From: an uncultured Bacilli bacterium
GTDB lineage: Bacteria > Bacillota_I > Bacilli_A > RF39 > UBA660
Reading direction: 5' to 3'
Assembly: GCA_944358685.1 (NCBI GenBank)
Contig: CALVRQ010000079.1
Span: forward strand, 1-9,483
Length of the DNA stretch: 9,483 nucleotides
In this document: piece by piece, positions 1 to 5,604 of the stretch
How the letters are laid out: each line of letters opens with the position of its first letter
Position numbering within the stretch: the stretch's first letter is position 1
Position numbers and translations under genes: made by a program
The notes under the pieces: model-generated
The model's database searches: none
The model's input: only the letters and a program-made list of their open reading frames with translations
Told to the model about the DNA's origin: nothing

Positions 1-6
1 TTTAAG

Positions 7-30
7 CATATTATCACCACTTAAAGTATA
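7..30 (-). promoter_or_regulatory. Possible start signals of the next minus-strand gene
   Basis: Reading the minus strand, an extended -10 (TGT then TATACT, 30-25) is followed by GGTGAT (18-13) and an ATG at 9-7 that opens M-L-K before the window ends. These could be the promoter, ribosome site and first codons of a gene lying to the left. The implied leader is very short and only three codons are visible, so this may be chance in AT-rich DNA. Confidence 0.22.
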
Positions 31-58
31 ACAAAAGACCTTACTATAAGCAAGGTCT
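30..58 (-). terminator. Rho-independent terminator of the surface-protein pseudogene
   Basis: On the minus strand a 7-bp perfect stem (AGACCTT at 58-52, AAGGTCT at 42-36) with a 9-base loop is followed by TTTTGTT. The stem begins inside the pseudogene's final TAG (59-57), so stop codon and terminator share bases. Confidence 0.8.
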
Positions 59-109
59 ATTCAATTGTATATGGATTAGACTGACTGCCATCTCCTCCAG
101 TAATTTTGA

Positions 110-240
110 CTTCAGAGGAAAGAGTTCTGGCGGGCCTGACCGCAATGCTCGCATCGCTCGCAAAGTAGTCGTACACATAACCATCGCTGCACACAGTGAA
201 CACGTCGTAAGAACCGCCAGAATCAGGCGACAATGTCTAC
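110..240 (-). other. GC-rich, AAN-free cassette in the pseudogene 3' end; candidate DGR variable region
   Basis: Positions 121-240 are about 54% GC, against 23% for 241-300 and 38% for 61-120. The edge at about 240 is abrupt. From 239 to 129, in the gene frame, 37 codons include no AAN codon and only one ending in A, while codons ending in C or T are frequent. The coding 3' part carries a very GC-rich stretch (GCGGTCAGGCCCGCC, 143-129). A DGR template with many AAC/AAT codons, mutated at adenines, would give this pattern, and a GC-rich element at the variable-region end is known from phage BPP-1. No template repeat or reverse transcriptase lies in the window, so a DGR is an inference. A recombined cassette from a silent copy or foreign DNA is the alternative. 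Confidence 0.45.
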
Positions 241-966
241 CAACTATCACTAATAAACATCCAATCTGAATTTTTACATGTAGTTATATAAGCATTATTT
301 AAACGAAATGTTCCACACTGTTCTTTATTTGAATTGGCCCTATAATATTCACTTAACGTTGGTAAGGCTACTTTTACTTTTGATATTGTTTCTTTTTCAT
401 CACTTATTTGACCTTCCATATCATTATTATCTTCAATTACTGCGCCCGCATAATATGTTGCTTCTACTATTTGATTTTGAGCAGTACTTGTTAAACTATT
501 ATAATATGTTCCATTCAAAAATGTATTTAAAGTTGCTGGACGATTCCAATTGTTTGAAGTTGTCCTACCCCAAGCCATATCTCCAATACTTGTATCCCTC
601 ATTATTTTTATTGTTCCATCTGAGTTTATGGATATGATTCACCATCCTGCTACCTCATTATTAAAGGTTACATAATTATTGGGATTAGCTCCTTTATATG
701 TATATTTTCCATCTTCATATTCATCGGCGTAAAGTCCATCTCCTGAGGCGACGATATCTGTATTATCTAATACCCATTCTCCTCCTGTTTTTGAAAAACA
801 AGTATTATAAAGCTCGTCGATTGCTCCTTGAACATCAGTTGCCTGCATTCCACTTGTCCCATTTTCATACGTCACTTGATTAGACGGAAAATACGTCGCC
901 GCTATTACACTTACTCCTCCAAATACCACTATACCTGTTATAAATCCTGGTAAATACCCTAATATA

Positions 967-974
967 TTTTTTTT
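967..974 (-). repeat. A8 homopolymer tract at codons 5-8 of the surface-protein gene
   Basis: Eight T on the plus strand (eight A in the coding sense) lie 12 bases after the ATG at 988. With eight A the frame closes at TAG 961-959; with nine it joins the long downstream frame. Such a run is prone to slippage, so this could be an on/off switch or simply a frameshift mutation or sequencing error. Confidence 0.6.
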
Positions 975-1016
975 ATTTTCCCTTTCATGTATACCTCTCC
1001 TTTACTTTCTATTTGA

Positions 1017-1045
1017 AGTATAACATATTTTTAATATCTTATTAA
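1017..1045 (-). promoter_or_regulatory. Promoter of the surface-protein pseudogene
   Basis: On the minus strand an extended -10 (TGT followed by TATACT, 1022-1017) sits 29 bases before the ATG at 988. Seventeen bases upstream of it the weak -35 would be TTAATA (1045-1040), which lies inside the palindrome at 1039-1060. Confidence 0.55.
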
Positions 1046-1060
1046 GATATATCTTAATAA
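1034..1060. promoter_or_regulatory. Operator 1: overlapping palindromes with ATTAAG-N6-CTTAAT core
   Basis: Positions 1039-1060 form a perfect 22-bp palindrome with core ATTAAG-ATATAT-CTTAAT (1041-1058). A second, overlapping dyad (ATATCTTA-T-TAAGATAT, 1034-1050) shares its left half. The site covers the predicted -35 of the surface-protein gene. It is a likely binding site for the divergent XRE regulator, acting on the surface gene. Confidence 0.6.
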
Positions 1061-1110
1061 TTTTTAATGGCATTAAGTTATTTACACTTTAAATTTATAA
1101 TTTATATATA

Positions 1111-1128
1111 ATTAAGTTTTGTCTTAAT
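1111..1128. promoter_or_regulatory. Operator 2: second ATTAAG-N6-CTTAAT copy over the xre promoter
   Basis: The same half-sites with the same 6-bp spacing as the dyad at 1041-1058 recur here, exactly 70 bp away, with a different centre (TTTTGT). The site overlaps a candidate -10 (TATAAT, 1107-1112) for the plus-strand xre gene; a -35-like TTTACA is at 1081-1086, though its spacing is loose. This suggests autoregulation of the xre gene. Confidence 0.58.
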
Positions 1129-1152
1129 ATTTGTAAAGGTAGAGTGATTTAT

Positions 1153-1428
1153 ATGAAAGCTATGGAATTAGTGGGATTAAATACTAAGTGGTATAGATAT
1201 CAAAACAAATTAACACAAGAACAATTTGCGAATAAAACTAAATTTAAAATGGCATATATTAGTACGATTGAAAATGGAGATGCAAATTTAACTTGCAGAA
1301 ATATAGATAATATTGCGAAAACTTTTGGTATAAAGGTTAATTTATTATTCGATGAAAGAACGGCTAATATGGCCAAAAAATTACCCAAACGTGTTGATTT
1401 ATATAACTGTAAAAGTTCAAATGATTAA
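1153..1428 (+). CDS. Small XRE/Cro-CI family helix-turn-helix regulator
   Basis: The 91-residue protein is almost entirely one HTH_3 domain (about residues 7-67). TQEQFA (21-26) is the first helix of the motif and MAYISTIENGD (33-43) the recognition helix region, followed by the closing helices NIDNIAKTFGIKVNLLF. A short basic tail (KKLPKR) follows and there is no sensor domain. I chose ATG 1153 because GGTAGAG lies at a proper distance. The GTG at 1144 in the same frame falls inside that ribosome site. The gene diverges from the surface-protein pseudogene, and both spacer promoters carry the same dyad. It is therefore probably a local repressor of itself and of the surface gene; what inactivates it cannot be seen. 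Confidence 0.85.
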   Translation: MKAMELVGLNTKWYRYQNKLTQEQFANKTKFKMAYISTIENGDANLTCRNIDNIAKTFGIKVNLLFDERTANMAKKLPKRVDLYNCKSSND

Positions 1429-1433
1429 ATTCT

Positions 1434-1461
1434 AAGCCTTTTGTTTATGGGCTTTTTATTT
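1434..1461 (+). terminator. Weak terminator after the xre gene
   Basis: AAGCC (1434-1438) pairs with GGCTT (1450-1454) across an 11-base loop, followed by TTTATTTT. It starts a few bases after the TAA. The stem is short, so efficiency is uncertain. Confidence 0.5.
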
Positions 1462-1547
1462 TGACAATTTAGTATTATAAGTTTATAATATTCTTTGCTT
1501 TTAAGGTGTAAATAAAATGAAAAACTTTAATTATTTAACTTTAAATA

Positions 1548-1556
1548 TGGTAAAAT
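1548..1556 (+). promoter_or_regulatory. Extended -10 promoter of def
   Basis: TGG followed by TAAAAT (1551-1556) forms an extended -10 just ahead of the GGAGG ribosome site (1564-1568) and the ATG at 1576. No good -35 is visible; the sequence at that distance is TAATTA-like. The leader would be very short. Confidence 0.5.
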
Positions 1557-1575
1557 AGATATATGGAGGTAGATT

Positions 1576-2124
1576 ATGTTTAAACCTTTAAATATTTTAG
1601 ATGAAAAGCACAAAATTTTAAGGCAAAAAAGTAAGGAAGTAAAACTTCCACTATCTAAAGAAGATAAAAAAACAATCGACCAAATTATTAAACATCTAAC
1701 ATATAGTCAAATAGAAAAATATGCGGAAAAATATGACTTAAGACCTGGAATGGGGCTTGCTTTTCCGCAACTTGGACAGTTAAAAAGAATTATTGTTATT
1801 GTATATGAATATGAAGAAGGAAAGTTTCAAAATTATGTGATTGTAAATCCAAAGATAATCAGTCATTCAGAAGAAAAAGTTGCCTTGGAAACAGGTGAAG
1901 GTTGTTTGAGTGTAAACCGTGAAGTTGAAGGTCATGTGCCTAGATATGCTAGAATAACAATTACGGGTTATGACCCAGATGGTGAGAAAATTACGATTAG
2001 AGCTAGAGAGGATTTATCAGTTGCTTTCCAGCACGAAGTTGACCATTTAGATGGAATTTTATTTTTTGATAGAATTGATAAAAATAAACCTTTTTATAAC
2101 GAAAATGAGATTAGACTAATATAG
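1576..2124 (+). CDS. def: Peptide deformylase
   Basis: The enzyme removes the formyl group from the N-terminal methionine of new proteins in the cytoplasm. All three family motifs are present in 182 residues: GMGLAFPQ (58-65), EGCLS (108-112) and QHEVDH (152-157). The metal ligands would be C110, H153 and H157, with E154 catalytic. Length and the inserted N-terminal region fit the Gram-positive type-2 form. Motif 1 is usually GxGLAAxQ; here the second Ala is Phe (F63), a position lining the active site, which could alter inhibitor or substrate fit. GGAGG precedes the ATG at a good distance. The downstream gene starts 9 bases after the stop, and its ribosome site overlaps the def stop codon, so the two are probably co-transcribed. 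Confidence 0.96.
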   Translation: MFKPLNILDEKHKILRQKSKEVKLPLSKEDKKTIDQIIKHLTYSQIEKYAEKYDLRPGMGLAFPQLGQLKRIIVIVYEYEEGKFQNYVIVNPKIISHSEEKVALETGEGCLSVNREVEGHVPRYARITITGYDPDGEKITIRAREDLSVAFQHEVDHLDGILFFDRIDKNKPFYNENEIRLI

Positions 2125-2133
2125 GAGGAACCC

Positions 2134-3864
2134 ATGAAAAAAATAATTGCAAAATACGTTATATTAATTGTTGTTACTTTTGCGGCTTCAATATTTATTT
2201 ATAAATATGTTATGGCTAATACGCCGATTGATACTGAAAGTGATATATTTTATGTTCAAAATCAAAGTGAGAAGCAATATTTAAGTAATACAAATTATAC
2301 AATTGATAATCCTAATATAATTTTAAATCCTTATGGTAACTCTCCTCTTTCAGCTTTGATTGTCTTTCAAACCAAGGACTTAACGACGACAACTGTGACA
2401 ATTAAAGGTAAAGATGGGGCAAATGATTTAAAACATACATTTACACCAACTAAAGTTCACATTTTACCGATTTATGGTTTATATGCGGGATATGATAATA
2501 AAGTTATTATTGAAGCTAGTGGAATAGTTAAAGAAATTACAATTACAACCTCTGCACTGCCTGATGATTTTTCAAAGGTAACTGATTTATCTAACAAAAA
2601 TTTTGATACTGATGAATTTTATTTTACAACTCCAGAAGAAATTGGTTATACGGCAGCTTACGACGAGAACGGTGAAGTTAGATGGTATTTAATTGGAGAT
2701 TACAAATGGGACATTCAAAGATTAAATAATGGTCATATTTTACTTAGTAGTGATAAAACACTTAGAGGAAATTACAGTATTGGTTTAATTGAGATGGATT
2801 TACTCGGAAAAGTTTACTATGAATATACTGTACCTGGTGGATATCACCATGATGTTTATGAACTAAATAATGGAAATTTACTTTTAGCTTCTAATCGCTA
2901 TGGTAGGTCAACACTAGAAGATATAGCTGTTGAAATTGATAGAGCTAGTGGCAATATTGTTAAAGAAATTGATTTATATAAAATTTTACCTGGCGAAAAG
3001 AAAAATAATTGGTTCGGTATGAATTCGATAAATTACGATATCAATACCAATTCAATTACAATGTCAGGATATAATGGTAATATGATTGTAAATTTGGATT
3101 ATACAACATTAGATATTAACTGGATTATTGCGAACGAAAATAAAGTTAGTGATGATTATAAGCAATATTTGCTTAAAACTGATGGTGACTTTGATTTTCC
3201 AAACAAACCAGAATCAGTTAATTTACTTAATGATAATAAAATGATATTTGCAAGTGAAGTAGATGGTAAAAAGCATTTACTAACATATCAAATAGATTAT
3301 TCAAATAGAACAGTTAAGGAGCTTGATGATTTTGAGCTACCAACAAATGATGAGACATATTTAGAAGTTTTAGGTGATGATGATTTTGTAATTACGCAAG
3401 GACATACTCTTATGGAAGTTAAAGATAATACAAGTGTGATTAGTATGAATGTAAATTCAACTTTATATAATACTAAGAAAATGAGCCTATATGCGAATGA
3501 TGTATATACTGGAGTTTATGGTGTTAGACTTGGCAGTTTAGGTGAATCTAAAACTATTAATAATTATTTACTTATAAGTGCTAGAAGCGATGATGATATT
3601 TTAGATAAATATAATATTTCATTTTATAAAGATGTATATGGTTTAAAAGTAAGTGGTACATTTAAAGAAAGTGATGAGGTTCAAATTATTTTAGATAATG
3701 TTTTGGACAAAAAAACATATAGTTTATTAACTCCTATTGATTCTAATAAAAAAGTTACAACTTCTCGTTATATAAGTGAAGATGGAATTAAAGGAAAATA
3801 TTATATATACCTTAGAATTAATGGTACAATTTATAAATTACATAAATATGTTAATTTCTATTAG
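2134..3864 (+). CDS. Arylsulfotransferase (AssT)-like beta-propeller protein, membrane-anchored or secreted
   Basis: The 576-residue protein starts with a signal or anchor segment (about 7-28, VILIVVTFAASIFIYKY, possible cleavage after VMA). An N-terminal beta domain follows (about 35-140) and then a repeat-rich propeller containing RLNNGHILLSS, GGYHHDVYELNNGNLL (235-250) and NNWFGMNSINYD (291-302). This order matches the arylsulfotransferase family, which moves sulfate between phenols through a His intermediate. The HHD element is present. However, the family's DWxHxNS reads WFGMNS (H to G at 295, N297 kept), and the place where the nucleophile motif GQH should lie, before LLNDNKMIF (364-372), reads NKPE. 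These assignments are from memory of E. coli AssT (H252, H356, H436). The residue losses argue against ordinary sulfotransfer and for a binding or structural role. AGGAGG (2123-2128) overlaps the def stop codon. Confidence 0.75.
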   Translation: MKKIIAKYVILIVVTFAASIFIYKYVMANTPIDTESDIFYVQNQSEKQYLSNTNYTIDNPNIILNPYGNSPLSALIVFQTKDLTTTTVTIKGKDGANDLKHTFTPTKVHILPIYGLYAGYDNKVIIEASGIVKEITITTSALPDDFSKVTDLSNKNFDTDEFYFTTPEEIGYTAAYDENGEVRWYLIGDYKWDIQRLNNGHILLSSDKTLRGNYSIGLIEMDLLGKVYYEYTVPGGYHHDVYELNNGNLLLASNRYGRSTLEDIAVEIDRASGNIVKEIDLYKILPGEKKNNWFGMNSINYDINTNSITMSGYNGNMIVNLDYTTLDINWIIANENKVSDDYKQYLLKTDGDFDFPNKPESVNLLNDNKMIFASEVDGKKHLLTYQIDYSNRTVKELDDFELPTNDETYLEVLGDDDFVITQGHTLMEVKDNTSVISMNVNSTLYNTKKMSLYANDVYTGVYGVRLGSLGESKTINNYLLISARSDDDILDKYNISFYKDVYGLKVSGTFKESDEVQIILDNVLDKKTYSLLTPIDSNKKVTTSRYISEDGIKGKYYIYLRINGTIYKLHKYVNFY

Positions 3865-3892
3865 AAAAGAGTCAGTTTATTCTGACTCTTTT
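3865..3892. terminator. Bidirectional terminator between the AssT-like and prepilin-like genes
   Basis: A perfect 11-bp stem (AAAAGAGTCAG, 3865-3875; CTGACTCTTTT, 3882-3892) with a 6-base loop starts directly after the TAG at 3864. It gives a T run on both strands. On the minus strand the first arm encodes the last residues (KES) of the prepilin-like protein and its TAA (3879-3877) lies in the loop. Confidence 0.9.
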
Positions 3893-4311
3893 ATGTTATT
3901 ATCACTATCATACCCTTCAGTTTCATAATTAGTTCCACATCTTAAAAACGGTTTATAGGATATTTTTGCTCCATCTTGAATAAATTCAACATATCCTGTA
4001 CATTGGGTATCTTTATCATTTGGGTCGGTTAATTTATCTAAGTAACCTTTTTCTCTGAGCATGGAATAGCTTAATTCCCAAACTTCAGTATCATCAGCAT
4101 TACCAGAGTATGTATCATTTTGATATCTTTCAGCAGCTTTTTCAAGCTTTTTCTCTAAATCTTTGTAGGTTAATTTTTCGGTTTCAGTTTCTGGTTTAAT
4201 TTCGGCATTTGGAATGATGCTGCGATATAGTGACATAATGATGATTGCACATATAAAGATAATGGCAATAATGATAACGAATTCTTTTAATCCAAATCCT
4301 TTTTGATTCAT
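3877..4311 (-). CDS. Type IV prepilin-like protein
   Basis: The N-terminus MNQKGFGLKEF followed by a hydrophobic helix (about 11-28) has the class III prepilin pattern: short basic leader, G, then F-x-L-x-E, where cleavage by a prepilin peptidase falls between G5 and F6 and Glu is the fifth mature residue. The rest is a charged helix (KLTYKDLEKKLEKAAERY, about 46-63) and a small domain with two Cys (C104, C125) that could form a disulfide. At 144 residues it is the size of a minor pilin or pseudopilin, exposed outside the membrane. Its ATG overlaps the stop of the NrtR-like gene (ATGA), with AAAGG upstream, so the two are translationally coupled. No assembly ATPase or prepilin peptidase is in the window. 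The gene could instead encode a single-pass membrane protein that merely resembles pilins. Confidence 0.7.
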   Translation of the reverse strand: MNQKGFGLKEFVIIIAIIFICAIIIMSLYRSIIPNAEIKPETETEKLTYKDLEKKLEKAAERYQNDTYSGNADDTEVWELSYSMLREKGYLDKLTDPNDKDTQCTGYVEFIQDGAKISYKPFLRCGTNYETEGYDSDNNIKESE

Positions 4312-4967
4312 AGTCTTTTACCTTTCATTTTATCAATATTAAACCTATATAAAGTACCTGGTCTACCACTACCTTTTGTTGTTTTAAAGCCAGTGTCAAT
4401 TACCAATTCTTGATTTACAAACTTTTTGTGAAAGTTTCTTCGATCAATTGGTTTAGATAAAACAAACTCATAGAAGTTTTGAAGTTCTGGTAATGTAAAG
4501 TCACTTGGGAAAAATTTAATTAGCATGTCATCATAGTTAGTGGTTATTTTCTTTCTTAATTCACTGATGACTTCATTAATAATTTGTTCATGGTCAAACC
4601 CTAGTTTTGGTAGTTCATCAATTTGAAACCAAGCTTTTTCTTTAGTATTTTGCTTAATATCAATTAATGTTTTGTCAGTTATAGCTACAAATGTTATAGC
4701 AATTACTCTTTCGTTTAAGTCACGTTCTAATTTACTGAAAGCTTTGGTTTGAAATATGCTTCCTTCATCTAAGCCTGTTGTTTTTTGATAAATAATTTTG
4801 GCATTATCTTCTAAGGTTGTTTGATTATTTAAAATACTTCCAGGAAGAATCCAATAACCTTTATAAGGTTCTTCTTTTTTCTTTTCAAGATATATTTTTA
4901 GTTTTCCTTCATCGGCTGATAAGATTAACAATAATGTTTCAATAACATTATAATAAGAATTTTCCAT
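4308..4967 (-). CDS. NrtR-like Nudix / winged-helix transcriptional regulator
   Basis: The 219-residue protein has an N-terminal Nudix fold (about 8-140, with GYWILPGS at 37-44) and a C-terminal winged helix (about 155-212) ending in GRPGTLYRF, close to the GRPAxLYRF signature of NrtR-type regulators. The Nudix box G-x5-E-x7-REuxEExGu is degenerate: its C-terminal part reads AKIIYQKTTGL, without the metal-binding Glu residues. Hydrolysis is therefore unlikely and ligand sensing likely. NrtR proteins usually sense ADP-ribose or related nucleotides and control NAD synthesis; other members control sugar genes, so the ligand here is open. A palindrome sits between its promoter and ribosome site, pointing to autorepression. 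It is coupled by ATGA to the prepilin-like gene. It ends on TGA. Confidence 0.85.
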   Translation of the reverse strand: MENSYYNVIETLLLILSADEGKLKIYLEKKKEEPYKGYWILPGSILNNQTTLEDNAKIIYQKTTGLDEGSIFQTKAFSKLERDLNERVIAITFVAITDKTLIDIKQNTKEKAWFQIDELPKLGFDHEQIINEVISELRKKITTNYDDMLIKFFPSDFTLPELQNFYEFVLSKPIDRRNFHKKFVNQELVIDTGFKTTKGSGRPGTLYRFNIDKMKGKRL

Positions 4968-4979
4968 AAAATCACCCTT

Positions 4980-4997
4980 TGCGTAAAAATTTACGCA
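4980..4997. promoter_or_regulatory. 18-bp operator palindrome of the NrtR-like regulator
   Basis: TGCGTAAA-AA-TTTACGCA is a perfect 8-bp inverted repeat. It lies directly downstream of the -10 (5005-5000), over the expected transcription start, and 12 bases before the ATG at 4967. A protein bound here would block transcription of the regulator and the coupled prepilin-like gene. No second copy was seen in the window. Confidence 0.75.
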
Positions 4998-4999
4998 TT

Positions 5000-5028
5000 A
5001 TTATATATCTATATTGTTAAATTGTCAA
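5000..5028 (-). promoter_or_regulatory. Consensus sigma-A promoter of the nrtR-like operon
   Basis: On the minus strand TTGACA (5028-5023), a 17-bp spacer and TATAAT (5005-5000) match the housekeeping consensus at all twelve positions. The TGA stop of the upstream gene (5027-5025) lies inside the -35. Such a strong promoter fits a gene held down by a repressor at the adjacent palindrome. Confidence 0.85.
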
Positions 5029-5534
5029 TTTTGGGTAATTTTATCAGAATTTTTAATTTTATCATAGGTTATAGCCATAGCATATTTAAAGTTGGAATTG
5101 GCTTCTATGTTCATCATTAAATCATTATATTTTTCATTTTCAATAGGATAAGAAAAAATGCATAAATCTTCAGCTTGGACATTTTTTTTAGTTCTTAAGG
5201 CAGTTTCAAGCACAGCTATATCTGAAGTTATAGTGTCATAGACATCAGTACCTTTATAAGCTAAAACTGCTTTTATCATCATAAATGTGATGATACTATG
5301 GCCATATTCTTTTTCAAAATATTCATCTAATAATTTTACTTGATCACGGTAATCATTAGTATTACTAAAACATGAATAATCCTTTTTATATATCATCATA
5401 ACTAGTTTAACTGAATCGTATTTTTTAAATTTTTGTTTTTTCATCGTATATTCAATGGCTTCATCAACTATATCATATACTGGATTTTGTAATTCTAGTT
5501 TGATTTTTAAATTTAAAATGTTTTCATCTGTCAT
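5025..5534 (-). CDS. Conserved-looking protein of unknown function (169 aa)
   Basis: I do not recognise this protein. It is soluble, with no signal peptide or membrane segment, and looks mostly helical. It is rich in Tyr and Lys (for example EYTMKKQKFKKYDSVKLVMMIYKK, in part, about 28-51) and contains a hydrophobic stretch (ITFMMIKAVLAY, about 82-93). A helical bundle or repeat fold is possible. AAGGGGA lies six bases before the ATG, and the gene has its own extended -10 promoter after the terminator of the upstream operon, so it is probably monocistronic. Its TGA stop is embedded in the -35 of the next gene. Codon use and GC match its neighbours, so it is very likely a real gene. Confidence 0.85.
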   Translation of the reverse strand: MTDENILNLKIKLELQNPVYDIVDEAIEYTMKKQKFKKYDSVKLVMMIYKKDYSCFSNTNDYRDQVKLLDEYFEKEYGHSIITFMMIKAVLAYKGTDVYDTITSDIAVLETALRTKKNVQAEDLCIFSYPIENEKYNDLMMNIEANSNFKYAMAITYDKIKNSDKITQN

Positions 5535-5550
5535 GTTTATCCCCTTCTTT

Positions 5551-5569
5551 ACTATACACCATTATAACA
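5551..5569 (-). promoter_or_regulatory. Promoter of the 169-aa protein gene
   Basis: On the minus strand TGT followed by TATAAT (5566-5561) is an extended -10 about 27 bases ahead of the ATG at 5534. An alternative -10, TATAGT (5556-5551), has TTCCAA 17 bases upstream. It follows the terminator at 5582-5604. Confidence 0.5.
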
Positions 5570-5581
5570 AAATTTGGAAAG

Positions 5582-5604
5582 AAAAAAAAGAGCGTTTTGC
5601 TCTT
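5582..5604 (-). terminator. Terminator of the padR-HAAS operon
   Basis: On the minus strand AAGAGC (5604-5599) pairs with GCTCTT (5593-5588) around a 5-base loop and is followed by six further T. The stem begins within the TAA stop (5605-5603) of the membrane protein gene. Confidence 0.85.

Larger units (their letters stand above)
57..988 (-). pseudogene. Surface-anchored protein with variable-looking C-terminus, disrupted by a frameshift and two stops
   Basis: A good ribosome site (AAAGGAGAGG, about 1002-993) precedes ATG at 988. Reading stops after nine codons at TAG 961-959, but adding one A to the A8 run (974-967) restores a frame that continues to 57. That frame is broken again by TGA at 641-639, after VAGW where Arg seems expected before IIS, and by TAG at 239-237, after SDSW where a second Trp would fit. 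Repaired, it encodes about 310 residues: a basic start (KIKK), a hydrophobic anchor or signal segment (GFITGIVVFGG), the motif TYFPSNQ and then DVQGAIDELY, a region WxIISINSDGTIKIM, and a C-terminal tail ending in VRP and KITGGDGSQSNPYTIE. I recall this layout from DUF6273-type surface proteins of gut Firmicutes (family from memory). The intact-looking start at 9395 is a paralogue. Three lesions indicate decay, although the first is in a slippable tract and could be reversible. No protein function is known. Confidence 0.82.

Noticed and set aside
44..250. 68-residue minus-strand reading frame
   Set aside because: It is out of frame with the repaired pseudogene, whose frame gives the family-like tail VRP to NPYTIE. 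Its length results from the GC-rich block.
308..637. Plus-strand 109-residue reading frame, Leu/Tyr-rich
   Set aside because: Antisense of the pseudogene, with no ribosome site and a composition typical of shadow frames.
639..641. TGA read as Trp (genetic code 4, as in Mollicutes)
   Set aside because: The residue expected there is Arg rather than Trp. Two other genes end on TGA at sensible places (one with ATGA coupling), and Trp is TGG throughout.
1072..1092. Third operator copy (ATTAAG with CTTTAA)
   Set aside because: The second arm is imperfect and the spacing is 9, not 6.
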